Source of the DNA: Microbulbifer flavimaris
GTDB taxonomy: Bacteria > Pseudomonadota > Gammaproteobacteria > Pseudomonadales > Cellvibrionaceae
NCBI RefSeq assembly: GCF_001641755.2
Contig: NZ_LRFG02000004.1
Span: forward strand, 1-64,000
DNA: 64,000 nucleotides
Direction: 5' to 3'
Made by a program: the position numbers and the translations under genes
The notes under the pieces: model-generated
Databases searched by the model: none
What the model saw: the letters and a program-made list of their open reading frames with translations, nothing else
Told to the model about the DNA's origin: nothing
Shown: positions 26,630-35,870 of the stretch, in pieces
Position numbering within the stretch: position 1 is the first letter of the stretch
Layout: every line of letters starts with the position of its first letter

Positions 26630-26845
26630 TGGATACCGGCCTGCGCCGGCATGACGACGGAGGGTGTTTCCACCACCATCGTCACCCCGGACTTGATCCG
26701 GGGTCCACTTCCATAGCCAGCGTTGGTTCAAGCGTTATGAATACCAGTACCAGATCAAGTCCGGCACAGGCTCTATGGCGGCATGACGAAGAACCGCAGA
26801 CAAAACTACTGTCGTCATCCCGGACTTGATCCGGGATCCACTCTT
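26630..26845. repeat. palindromic repeat pairs between the Ala-rich gene and the XRE region
   Basis: CCGGCCTGCGCCGGCATGACGA near 26636 with CACCCCGGACTTGATCCGGGG near 26684, then a diverged element near 26750 and CGTCATCCCGGACTTGATCC near 26813. Same family as the arrays at 23.1, 28.2, 30.3 and 33.7 kb. Confidence 0.85.
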
Positions 26846-27609
26846 ACAGCCGCAGGCTGGCGCAAAGCCCCTGGATACAGTTCGGGGCTGGCACGACAAG
26901 AGGTCAGTTTAGCGAGCAACTCAGGCTGGCAGGGTATGCTTTTCCCGCAGGACTTCGCGCAGCACCTCTTAAAGTGCGTTACTTCGGTGCCGCTGTTCAG
27001 TACCGGTTTCCCAAAATACGCCGGCTGTCCAGCATGTTGTTGGTCGGTTGCGGAGCTGCTAGCGGGAACTCGGTGTGGTAAACAGGATTGTGGTGTCGCA
27101 AGGCACTTGTTGAAGCATTACAAACTTTGCCGAGCGCTCCGCCCGGTAAAAAGAGCATCCCTGCAAAACGCCAGTGACCATATCGGGCGCGAGCCCGATC
27201 ACTGGCATGTAGTCCATTACATTCAATACCTGGATCAGGATGCCCAGTTCTCGAAACACCAGGGATGCCCGGCAACCCTCCCCAAAGGGTCTGATACCCG
27301 GCCCGACATCCACCCGGGGCCCCTACCGGCAACGGCAAGTTGCCCCCCGGCTTGTGAGTTCCCCTCTCTTCCGGCGCGATCAGTATGCTAGCGATTAGCT
27401 GGGCGCTAGAGGACTGACGCGGCTGGGCGCGGTTAAACGCGATTCAGAGGGATGGCTTCCAACTCCAGGTGCCATGACAGCCGCATTCCGGGAGTTGCAA
27501 TGCTTCCCACCACGGGATGCGTGCGGCGGTCCTGGCGAGCGGAGAATTCTACCGACCGCGGCTTTTCGTGGAATGGTCTAGATTCAAGTTCCGTCCAAGA
27601 AAACATGGA
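26846..27609. other. 764-bp region with no supported gene
   Basis: Open frames exist on both strands (for example 27059-27313 minus, 84 codons) but none has a ribosome site, recognisable family or consistent coding composition. It may be degraded coding sequence. The last part should contain the promoter of the XRE regulator. Confidence 0.4.
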
Positions 27610-28152
27610 ATGGAGCTGTCTTTGGCACAGACACCGACAAATGAGCGGATCGGCCAGAATATCAAGCATGTCCGCGAGGAAATTTACGGCATGACCCAGG
27701 AGCAGGTGGCCAGGAAGGTGGGCGTGTCGAAGAATGCGTGGTCGAAATACGAGACTGGCGAGGTGAGCCCCAAGCTGGAGACACTGCTGAAGTTTTTGCG
27801 CCTGCAGCCCAACTTTACCGTGGCGCCGGGCATCATCACCTCGGACTATATCGAAAAAGACAGCCCCTATTACATCATTGCGGTGTGCCTGATCACCGAG
27901 TACCTGTCCCGGCGCAACGGGGCCTTTCTGACGGTCTGGGCCCAGCACATTTTGTCGGACCTGATCTGGCAGGCAAACTCGATGGCGTTGAACAGGGAAG
28001 TCGATGAGATGATGGGAGCGGTACGGCGCCTGAGAGGCCCCTCGGCGAAGGAGTTTCTCAGCACCATGTCCACCATTGGCCTGGCGGACTATGGCGAGAT
28101 CAGCAAACCGCGGGAGAGCGCTACCAAGAAATCCCCGAAAAAATCAGGGTAG
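27610..28152 (+). CDS. XRE-family helix-turn-helix regulator
   Basis: 180 residues from the ATG at 27610; the open frame extends upstream to 27517 but without HTH-related sequence. The HTH lies at about residues 12-65: ERIGQNIKHVREE, then MTQEQVARKVGVSKNAWSKYETG and a SPKLETLLKFL third-helix region. The C-terminal 110 residues are mostly helical with no recognised domain and may dimerise or sense a signal. It is a single gene between repeat arrays, next to ManC and near the EPS accessory genes, so an EPS regulatory role is possible but unproven. Confidence 0.8.
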   Translation: MELSLAQTPTNERIGQNIKHVREEIYGMTQEQVARKVGVSKNAWSKYETGEVSPKLETLLKFLRLQPNFTVAPGIITSDYIEKDSPYYIIAVCLITEYLSRRNGAFLTVWAQHILSDLIWQANSMALNREVDEMMGAVRRLRGPSAKEFLSTMSTIGLADYGEISKPRESATKKSPKKSG

Positions 28153-28154
28153 CG

Positions 28155-28570
28155 GGTACCGGCCTGCGCCGGCATGACGACGGAGGGTATTTCCACCACT
28201 GTCGTCACCCCGGACTTGATCCGGGGTCCATGGCCACAGCAGGTTTGGATGGCTCAGCGGCTTATGGATGCCGGCCTGCGCCGGCATGACGGTGGGGGCG
28301 GTAAAGTCCGCCCTCGTCATCCCGGACCTGATCCGGGATCCAATTGTGGAGGCGCGTGAACTCCCGCGGTCTGTGGATGCCGGCCTGCGCCGGCATGACG
28401 ACGGAGGGTATTTCCACCACTGTCGTCACCCCGGACTTGATCCGGGGTCCAGAGCCACAGCAGGTTTGGATGGCTCAGTGGCTTACGGACGCCGGCCTGC
28501 GCCGGCATGACGGTGGGGGCGGTAAAGTCCGCCCTCGTCATTCCGGACCTGATCCGGGATCCAGATTCAC
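28155..28570. repeat. palindromic repeat array with alternating 112/109-bp units
   Basis: CCGGCCTGCGCCGG starts at 28159, 28271, 28380 and 28492. Two spacer types alternate: one with GCAGGTTTGGATGGCTCAG, shared with the 23-kb array, and one with CAATTGTGGAGGCGCGTGAA, shared with the 30-kb array. Confidence 0.9.
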
Positions 28571-28594
28571 AGGGCAAGAAGGCAGAGCCGGACC

Positions 28595-30001
28595 TTATGC
28601 GCGCTGGTACTGGTCCTCGAAGCGCACGATGTCGTCTTCGCCCAGGTAAGAGCCGGACTGCACTTCGATCAGCTCCAGCGGGATGGAGCCCGGGTTTTCC
28701 AGCCGGTGGGTCACCCCCAGCGGGATATAGGTGGACTGGTTCTCGGTCACCAGCATCTCTTTATCACCATTGGTCACCATGGCGGTACCGCTGACCACGA
28801 TCCAGTGCTCAGCGCGGTGGTGGTGCATCTGCAGGCTGAGCTTGGCACCCGGCTTGACCACGATGCGCTTCACCTGGAAACGGTCGCCGGCATCGACGGA
28901 ATCGTAGAAGCCCCAGGGGCGGTAAACCTTGCGGTGGACCTGCGCTTCGGAGCGGTTCTCTGCCTTGAGCTGGTTCACTACTTTTTTGATGTCCTGCACG
29001 CGGTCCTTGGCGGCGACGAGAATGGCATCATCACTCTCCACCACGACCACATCTTCCAAGCCGACGGTGGCGATCAGCTTGCTGTCGCTCTGCACGTAGC
29101 AGCCCTTGGAGTCCTGCAGGATCACATCACCGCGGGTAGTGTTGCCGTTGTCGTCCTTGTCGGACACTTCCCACAGCGCCGACCAGGAGCCCACATCGCT
29201 CCAGCCGCAGTCCATGGGTACCACGACGGCATCGCGGGTCTTCTCCATCACGGCGTAGTCGATGGAGTCATCCGGGCAGGCGAGGAAGCTCTCCGCCGCA
29301 GGGCGCACAAAGTCGATATCGACGGCCGCGCCACTCATGGCCTTCTCGCAAGCGGCGAGCATATCCGGGCGGTGGGCTTTCAGTTCTTCCAGGTAACGGC
29401 TGGCGCGGAACAGGAACATGCCGCTGTTCCAGTAGAAATCACCGCTGGCTACGTATTTCTCAGCGGTAGCCAGGTCGGGCTTCTCGACGAACTCTTCCAC
29501 GGCGAAGGCGGTGTCGCCATCGGCATTGCGACGGATATAGCCGTAGCCGGTCTCCGGGCCTGTCGGCACAATGCCGAAGGTCACCAGCTTGCCCTGCTCG
29601 GCATGAGGAATGGCTTTGTTCACTGCGTCCTGGAAAGCAGCCACATCGCGGATCACATGGTCAGCCGCCAGTACCAGCAGCAGCGGGTCGCTTTCGCTAC
29701 CGACTGTTGCGCGCAATGCCGCGAGGGCCACTGCCGGTGCGGTATTGCGGCCGGCCGGTTCCAGCACGATGCCACTGTGGCCCTGCTTTGCTTCCCGCAG
29801 CTGCTCCGCCACGGTAAAGCGGTGGTCGTCACCACAGATGAGCAGCGGCGGCTGGTGCTCGAGGCCCTCCAGGCGCGCACAGGTTTCCTGCAGCATGGTG
29901 GATTCGCCCGTGAGGGGCAAAAACTGCTTGGGGAAGAGCTGACGGGAGAGGGGCCACAAACGAGAACCGGAACCACCGGCCATGATGACGGGCAGGATCA
30001 T
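28595..30001 (-). CDS. manC: mannose-1-phosphate guanylyltransferase / mannose-6-phosphate isomerase
   Basis: 468 residues, bifunctional type II PMI. The N-terminal nucleotidyltransferase has [23 protein letters not shown]; the [24 protein letters not shown] block follows; and the C-terminal cupin isomerase domain contains [12 protein letters not shown] and [18 protein letters not shown]. It makes GDP-mannose for polysaccharides. GAAGGT lies 7 nt before the ATG. Monocistronic, outside the main EPS operons but probably supplying the EPS or another mannose-containing glycan. Confidence 0.94.
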   Translation of the reverse strand: MILPVIMAGGSGSRLWPLSRQLFPKQFLPLTGESTMLQETCARLEGLEHQPPLLICGDDHRFTVAEQLREAKQGHSGIVLEPAGRNTAPAVALAALRATVGSESDPLLLVLAADHVIRDVAAFQDAVNKAIPHAEQGKLVTFGIVPTGPETGYGYIRRNADGDTAFAVEEFVEKPDLATAEKYVASGDFYWNSGMFLFRASRYLEELKAHRPDMLAACEKAMSGAAVDIDFVRPAAESFLACPDDSIDYAVMEKTRDAVVVPMDCGWSDVGSWSALWEVSDKDDNGNTTRGDVILQDSKGCYVQSDSKLIATVGLEDVVVVESDDAILVAAKDRVQDIKKVVNQLKAENRSEAQVHRKVYRPWGFYDSVDAGDRFQVKRIVVKPGAKLSLQMHHHRAEHWIVVSGTAMVTNGDKEMLVTENQSTYIPLGVTHRLENPGSIPLELIEVQSGSYLGEDDIVRFEDQYQRA

Positions 30002-30047
30002 GCCATTACCTTCTTTTTTACTTCTCTGGAGGACTGCCGCACAAATC

Positions 30048-30065
30048 TTGATCGTTTTTTGATCG
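30048..30065 (-). promoter_or_regulatory. direct repeat TTGATCG upstream of manC
   Basis: TTGATCG-TTTT-TTGATCG, repeated exactly at 11-bp phase, 47-64 bp upstream of the manC start codon. The one-turn spacing is what a dimeric or side-by-side regulator would use; the regulator is unknown. Confidence 0.3.
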
Positions 30066-30261
30066 AGGCAGCATTACGCGAATTAGGGCGCCTAGTTTAC
30101 TGATCGCTGAGAGGATTGCACGTGCAGGTAAGTGGCTACTTCGGCGCTTGGGGGACTTTATCTTGTCCTAGCATGACAGCTGAACAAACAAGCACCACCT
30201 TTGTCACCAGGGACTTCATCAGAGATCCAGCCCCCTGACAGGTACTGGTGCTCTGTGGTTT

Positions 30262-30785
30262 CTGGATGCCGGCCTGCGCCGGCATGACGACAAGGACATT
30301 AAAGCCCTCCTCGTCACCCCGGACCTGATCCAGGATCCAATTGTGGAGATGCGAGAAGCCCCGAGGGTTGTGGATGCCGGCCTGCGCCGGCATGACGATG
30401 TGGGCTGTAAAATTGCCCCTCGTCACCCCGGACTTGATCCGGGGTCCAGAGCCACAGCAGGTTTGGATGGCTCAGTGGCTTATGGATGCCGGCCTGCGCC
30501 GGCATGACGACAAGGACATTAAAGCCCTCCTCGTCACCCCGGACCTGATCCAGGATCCAATTGTGGAGATGCGTGAACCCCCGCGGTCTGTGGATGCCGG
30601 CCTGCGCCGGCATGACGACAAGAGATTGACCACCCACAGCCGTCATCCCGGACTTGATCCGGGATCCAGTCCCCCAACAGCTTCAAGTGCTCGGTGGTTT
30701 CTGGATACTAACCAGCGCCGGTATGGCGATGAAGGAGAGCTAATCCCCTGCTGTCGCGCCAGACCTGATTCGGGGTCCAATTCCT
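30262..30785. repeat. palindromic repeat array upstream of the S8 protease
   Basis: CCGGCCTGCGCCGGCATGACGA recurs near 30269, 30379, 30489 and 30599, with partner palindromes CACCCCGGACCTGATCC or CATCCCGGACTTGATCC between them. Spacers match those of the 28-kb array. From 30786 to 31061 no gene is seen; this stretch should contain the protease promoter. Confidence 0.88.
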
Positions 30786-31061
30786 GCCCCGGATGACACT
30801 GACGACAGCCTCCCCGAAGGTGTCACCAGAATCCACCGCGTCTTGCTGACCACCTCTCGTTTTTTGCTTTTTCCGCTTGATCGGGCGCAGGCTTTGGAAA
30901 AAGGTTTGAATGCCGGCGTTTATCTCCGCAACCCTCCTGCCCAGAGTCTCCGGGCAATGGCTGCCGGACAACGCCGCAGGTAAGGACGCCACTCGCCAAC
31001 CTTGGGCTTGGTGTACCCACCACCTACCCACTCCAACGCAAATCTAGGGAGAACAATAAGA

Positions 31062-33032
31062 ATGAAATCCATTCTACAGGGGTCCCGCATTACTGCTGCT
31101 GCGCTCGCCGTTACCCTCGGCGCTGCCGCTTTCAGCAGCCAAACTGCTGCTGCAGGCAAAGACTATTCCAATGTGCCGCAGCGCATCATCGTGCAATACA
31201 GTGACACGCAACAGCGCGACTGGCCGGCACAGGCCAAGGCGTTTGGTGCGCGCGGCGGTGTGAACCTGGCCCATGTGCGCGGCATGGCGCTGCGCGACCG
31301 GCAGGTATACCGGCTGACCCAACGCATGCCGGCCGCGCAACTGGATAAATTCATGGCGGCACTCGAAGCCGACCCGAACGTGGTATCGGTGGAAGAAGAT
31401 GCGCTGATGCAGCCGCAGTTCGTGCCCAACGATACTTCCTACAACGTCCAGTGGCACTACTTCGAGCCCACCGGCGGCATCAACCTGGAGGCGGCCTGGG
31501 ACAAGCAGACCGGCACCGGCGCCACCGTGGCGGTACTGGATACCGGCTACGTATTCCACTCAGACCTGGATGCCAACATGCTGGCCGGGTATGACTTTAT
31601 CAGTGATACCTTCGTGTCCAACGACGGCGACGGCCGCGACGGTGATGCCAGCGACCCGGGCGATGCGGTGAGCTTCAACGAGTGCAGTTTCTTGAGCCCG
31701 GCCCGGGACAGCAGCTGGCACGGCACCCATGTGGCCGGTACTGTCGCTGCGGTGACGAACAACGGCAAGGGCGTTGCCGGGGTCGCGTTCGATGCGAAAG
31801 TGGTCCCGGTACGTGTACTGGGTAAATGTGGTGGCTACCTTTCCGATATTGCCGACGGTATCGTCTGGGCTTCCGGTGGCAGTGTTGCCGGGGTGCCGGT
31901 GAATGCCAACCCGGCTCAGGTAATCAACATGAGCCTGGGCGGCAGCGGTGCCTGTGATTCCACCTACCAGGCCGCGATCGATACCGCCGTGGCCAACGGC
32001 GCAACCGTGGTGGTGAGTGCCGGCAACAGCGATGCCGATGCCTCCGGCTTCCGCCCGGCCAGCTGTAACAATGTCATTTCAGTAGCCGCCACCGAGCGCT
32101 TTGGGGCCAGGGCCTACTACTCCAACTTCGGTTCCATCGTGGATCTGAGTGCGCCGGGTGGTGACCTGCAGTACGCCAGCGATCACGGTGTGGCTTCCAC
32201 TTTAAACGACGGCCTGACCAGCCCGGGCAATGAGAGCTATGCCTATTATCAGGGCACTTCCATGGCGGCCCCCCACGTCTCCGGTGCTGCGGCCCTGCTC
32301 TATGCCACCGACAGCAGCCTGACCCCGGCCCAGGTGGAGAGCACCCTGAAATCCACTGCCCGCCCACTGCCAGGCGCCTGTAGCGGTGGCTGTGGTACCG
32401 GTATTATCGATGCCAGTGCGGCCATCGATGCGGTAGGCGGCGGTGGCGGTACACCCACCAACCAGGCTCCCACCGCAGCCTTCACGTTCAGTGCCAGCGA
32501 TCTGTTCGTGACCTTTACCGATGCCAGCTCCGATAGCGATGGTAGCGTCGTCAGTTATAGCTGGGACTTTGGGGACGGCGGTACCTCCACCGACCAGAAT
32601 CCCACTTATACCTACGCCGCAGCGGGCACCTACTCGGTCACCCTCACCGTCACCGATGACGATGGCGCGACCGATAGCGATACCCAGTCTGTCACGGTCA
32701 CTGATGGCAGCGGTGGCCCCACCAGTGACGGCTTTACGCAGACCAATATCAACCTCGGGCGGGATGAGTGGCAGTACTTCACCATTGAGGTACCCGCAGG
32801 TGCTACAAGCCTGGATGTTTCCACTTCCGGCGGTAGCGGCAATGTGGACCTCTACGTGCGCTTTGGTGCCAACCCTAACCGTTCGACTTACGACTGCAAG
32901 GATGGCGGTGGTGGCAACAACGAAAGCTGCACCATCACCAATCCGGCAGCCGGTACCTGGCACATCGGCCTGGAAGCCAGGCGCCGTGGCGCCAGTGGCG
33001 TGCAGCTGGATGCCTACTGGAGCAGCAACTGA
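31062..33032 (+). CDS. secreted subtilisin-like serine protease (S8) with PKD and PPC domains
   Basis: 656 residues from the ATG at 31062 (GGGAG ribosome site). Signal peptide about 1-31, I9-like propeptide about 40-120, S8 domain about 140-440 with catalytic D160 (AVLDTGY), H220 (HGTHVAGT), oxyanion N322 (SAGNSD) and S400 (GTSMAAPH). A PKD domain follows (about 466-560; VSYSWDFGDGG), then a C-terminal pre-peptidase (PPC) domain (about 565-655). Extracellular protein degradation is the expected role; PKD and PPC modules are typical of marine bacterial proteases and help secretion or substrate binding. Monocistronic. Confidence 0.94.
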   Translation: MKSILQGSRITAAALAVTLGAAAFSSQTAAAGKDYSNVPQRIIVQYSDTQQRDWPAQAKAFGARGGVNLAHVRGMALRDRQVYRLTQRMPAAQLDKFMAALEADPNVVSVEEDALMQPQFVPNDTSYNVQWHYFEPTGGINLEAAWDKQTGTGATVAVLDTGYVFHSDLDANMLAGYDFISDTFVSNDGDGRDGDASDPGDAVSFNECSFLSPARDSSWHGTHVAGTVAAVTNNGKGVAGVAFDAKVVPVRVLGKCGGYLSDIADGIVWASGGSVAGVPVNANPAQVINMSLGGSGACDSTYQAAIDTAVANGATVVVSAGNSDADASGFRPASCNNVISVAATERFGARAYYSNFGSIVDLSAPGGDLQYASDHGVASTLNDGLTSPGNESYAYYQGTSMAAPHVSGAAALLYATDSSLTPAQVESTLKSTARPLPGACSGGCGTGIIDASAAIDAVGGGGGTPTNQAPTAAFTFSASDLFVTFTDASSDSDGSVVSYSWDFGDGGTSTDQNPTYTYAAAGTYSVTLTVTDDDGATDSDTQSVTVTDGSGGPTSDGFTQTNINLGRDEWQYFTIEVPAGATSLDVSTSGGSGNVDLYVRFGANPNRSTYDCKDGGGGNNESCTITNPAAGTWHIGLEARRRGASGVQLDAYWSSN

Positions 33033-33060
33033 TTTAGCTTCCTGATTTTTCAGTAAACAC

Positions 33061-33082
33061 AAGGGGCGCAATGCGCCCCTTT
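33061..33082 (+). terminator. rho-independent terminator of the S8 protease gene
   Basis: AAGGGGCGCA-AT-GCGCCCCTTT hairpin followed by TTTCTC, 28 bp after the stop codon. Confidence 0.85.
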
Positions 33083-33272
33083 CTCTTGCTGACAGCCTGC
33101 GCTCTTGTCAGACATGATCAACGTATCCGACGCCGGGCTGACTTTTCCTCAATACTCAATGTCGAACGGCTGTTGATGCAGATCAACTCGCCTGTGGTAG
33201 CTACCGGTAATATCCACATATCTGACCCCGGAGGCACCAATTTAACCTCCAATCGATACAAGGAGATGTGAA

Positions 33273-33656
33273 ATGCTGAGTATCAAAAAGCACGGAGAGA
33301 ACCGACTCGAAATCGAGTTTTCCGGCGACCTGAACGGCAAAGAGATGGAAAAAGGCCTGGACGATTTTGTCGCTCTCTCACAAGGTATTGATGAGGGCAG
33401 AATGCTGTATCGTATCCGGGATTTTCACCTGCCGAGTTTCGGGGCCATGGTGATCAAGTTCTCCCGCCTGCCGGAACTGCTGCGCACCATGGCGCACTAC
33501 GACCGGGTAGCAATACTGACCGACACCGACTGGCTGCAGACGGTTGCCGAACTGGAGGGCAAGCTGTTTCCGGGACTGGAGATCAAGGCGTTTGACCTGG
33601 ATGAGGAGGACGAGGCAGCAGCCTGGTTGGTGGACGGTGTCGCACAGCTGGCCTGA
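33273..33656 (+). CDS. SpoIIAA-like (STAS-fold) protein
   Basis: 127 residues with AAGGAG 8 nt before the ATG. The sequence fits the SpoIIAA-like family: a beta start (LSIKKHGENRLEIEFSG), a middle RDFHLPSFGAMVIKF, and LLRTMAHYDRVAILTD before the last helix (DEEDEAAAWLVDG). These small proteins have a STAS-like fold; in most bacteria the role is unknown. No anti-sigma factor or other partner lies next to it. Confidence 0.8.
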   Translation: MLSIKKHGENRLEIEFSGDLNGKEMEKGLDDFVALSQGIDEGRMLYRIRDFHLPSFGAMVIKFSRLPELLRTMAHYDRVAILTDTDWLQTVAELEGKLFPGLEIKAFDLDEEDEAAAWLVDGVAQLA

Positions 33657-33659
33657 AGC

Positions 33660-34665
33660 TCAGCCCTGGATGCCGGCCTGCGCCGGCATGACGACAAACC
33701 CAAAGCACACGACTGTCGTCATCCCGGACTTGATCCGGGATCCATTTGCACTGGAAGACCATTCAGCTCTGCTGCGCGGGCAATCCCAGTGGACTCTGGA
33801 TACCGGCCTGCGCCGGCATGACGACAAAACCAAAGCACACCACTGTCGTCATCCCGGACTCGATCCGGGATTCATTTCTACTGGAAGACCATTCAGCTCT
33901 GCGGTGCTGGCACACTCAGTGGACTCTGGATACCGGCCTGCGCCGGCATGACGACAAACCCAAAGCACACCACTTTCGTCATTCCGGATTCGATCCGGGA
34001 TCCACTTGCATGGGAAGACCATTCAGCTCTTCGGCGCGGGCCCACCCAGTGGGCTCTGGATACCGGCCTGCGCCGGCATGACGACAAACCCAAAGCACAC
34101 CACTGTCGTCATCCCGGACTTGATCCGGGATCCATTTACACGGCAAGACCACTCAGCTCTGCGGGGTGGGCACACGCAGTGGACTCTGGATACCGGCCTG
34201 CGCCGGCATGACGACAAGCCTAAAGCACTCCACTGTCGTCATCCCGGACTTGATCCGGGATCCATTTGTACTGGAAGACCATTCAGCTCTTCGGTGCTGG
34301 CACACTCAGTGGACTCTGGATACCGGCCTGCGCCGGCATGACGACAACCCCAAAGCACTCCACTGTCGTCATCCCGGGCTCGATCCGCGATCCATTTGCA
34401 CTGGGAGACCATTCAGCTCTTCGGTGCTGGCACACTCAGTGGACTCTGGATACCGGCCTGCCGGCATGACGACAAACTGAAGCACACCACTGTCGTCATT
34501 CCGGACTCGATCCGGAATCCATTTGCACTGGAAGACCATTCAGCTCTTCGGTGGTGGCACACTCAGTGGACTCTGGATACCGGCCTGCGCCGGTATGACG
34601 ATAAAGCTGGGGTCGGCCCTTCCCTCATCATCCCGGACTTGATCCGAGATCCACTCACACCCTTT
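33660..34665. repeat. 130-bp tandem repeat array, about 8 units
   Basis: The motif CTCTGGATACCGGCCTGCGCC begins at 33794, 33924, 34054, 34184, 34314 and 34444 (exact 130-bp steps) and 34571 (127 bp, after a 3-bp loss in the palindrome of the preceding unit). A diverged first unit is at 33664. Each unit holds two palindromes and a conserved spacer (GAAGACCATTCAGCTCT). The array fills the gap between the convergent SpoIIAA-like and aminotransferase genes. Confidence 0.93.
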
Positions 34666-34670
34666 CCGCT

Positions 34671-35870
34671 TTAGCCAAAATCCTGCTTTTCCATCCACGG
34701 AATAATCCGCTCAAACGCCTGCTCGATATTTTCGATAGAGGTGGCGTAGCTGATGCGGATGGCATTGCGGCAGGATTCGCCGAAGGTATCGCCGGCGATG
34801 GTGCAGACGCCGGTCTCACGCAACATGCGCAGGGCGACGTTGTTGCCGTTGACCCCCTCTGGCAAGGCGGGGAACAGATAGAAAGCACCTTCCGGGGTGT
34901 AACCCTCCAGGTAGGGCGTCTGTTCAACCAGTTGCACGAGTCGGTCGCGACGCTGGCGGTAGGTTTCGATGGTCTTGTCCACATACGAGCGATCACCCCG
35001 CAGTGCCGCCACCCCGGCCCACTGGCAGGGGGTATTGGCAACAGTGGTGGTGAACATATGGTAGCGGCGCAATTTGCGGATGGCGCCCTGGCTGGCGATC
35101 AGCCAGCCAATACGCATGCCCGCCATGCTGAAAGTCTTGGAAAAGCTACTCATGATCATGACGTGATCCAGATCTGAGCAGCAGGACAAAACGCTGGCGT
35201 AATCGCGGTTGTCGTAGATCAGGTGATCGTAGACTTCGTCGCTCAGTACATAGATACCGCGATAGGCGGCTTCCTGCACAATGGCTTCTACTGTCTCTCG
35301 CGGATAGACAGTGCCGGTGGGGTTGCTGGGGGAATTCAGGATGATGGCATGGGTGTTGCCGTCAATCGCATCGATGACCTCCTGAGGGTCCAGCTGGTGA
35401 TTGTTTTCCGCCCGTGTGGGGATGTATTTCACCTCGCCGCCATTCATGCGGATCAACGGTGCGTACAGCATGAAAGACGGATCCGGCACGATAAATTCCC
35501 GCCCCGGCGCGGACACGGCGGTGAGAGCCAGGTAAATAGCCTCGGTAGCGCCGGTGGTGACGAGAATGTTTTCCGGCGAGATTGGCCGCCCATACCGCTC
35601 GGTGTTGTACTCCGCCAGTGCCTCCAGCAGTTCAGGCAACCCGGCATCCATGGTGTAACCGGTCTGCCCCGCCTCCAGCGCATCGATGGTGGCCTGGATC
35701 ACATGGGGCGGCGTGGGCGCATCCGGCTGGCCGATGGACAGGTGAATCACATCGTCCATGGTGGCCGCCAAGTTCACCATCTTGCGGATACCGGGCACCG
35801 GAATGGTCAGCAGTGCCGGGTTCCAGACCGGATCCTCGGACTCGTAGAAATCAAAATCCAGCCGACTCAC
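34671..35870 (-). CDS. PLP-dependent class I/II aminotransferase
   Basis: 399 residues, fold-type I. The PLP-lysine motif SSFSKTFSMAGMRIGWL is intact, as are NSPSNPTGTVY (Asn contacting PLP) and the C-terminal NAIRISYATS (Arg binding the substrate carboxylate). The start is a GTG overlapping the stop of the amidase gene by 4 bp, so the two form an operon. The amino donor and acceptor cannot be read from sequence. With an amidase partner, a role in amide or amino-acid catabolism is plausible. Confidence 0.9.
   Translation of the reverse strand: MSRLDFDFYESEDPVWNPALLTIPVPGIRKMVNLAATMDDVIHLSIGQPDAPTPPHVIQATIDALEAGQTGYTMDAGLPELLEALAEYNTERYGRPISPENILVTTGATEAIYLALTAVSAPGREFIVPDPSFMLYAPLIRMNGGEVKYIPTRAENNHQLDPQEVIDAIDGNTHAIILNSPSNPTGTVYPRETVEAIVQEAAYRGIYVLSDEVYDHLIYDNRDYASVLSCCSDLDHVMIMSSFSKTFSMAGMRIGWLIASQGAIRKLRRYHMFTTTVANTPCQWAGVAALRGDRSYVDKTIETYRQRRDRLVQLVEQTPYLEGYTPEGAFYLFPALPEGVNGNNVALRMLRETGVCTIAGDTFGESCRNAIRISYATSIENIEQAFERIIPWMEKQDFG

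Noticed and set aside
26783-27391. 202-codon plus-strand ORF
   Set aside because: Begins inside a palindrome, has no ribosome site, and its composition (many Cys, Pro, His, Arg) is that of an out-of-frame reading.
28706-30103. 465-codon plus-strand ORF opposite manC
   Set aside because: Antisense shadow of a clear ManC gene. Long antisense frames are expected at this GC content.
33660-34665. CRISPR array
   Set aside because: The units are 130 bp, and the parts between palindromes are themselves conserved. There are no variable 30-40 bp spacers and no cas genes anywhere in the window.
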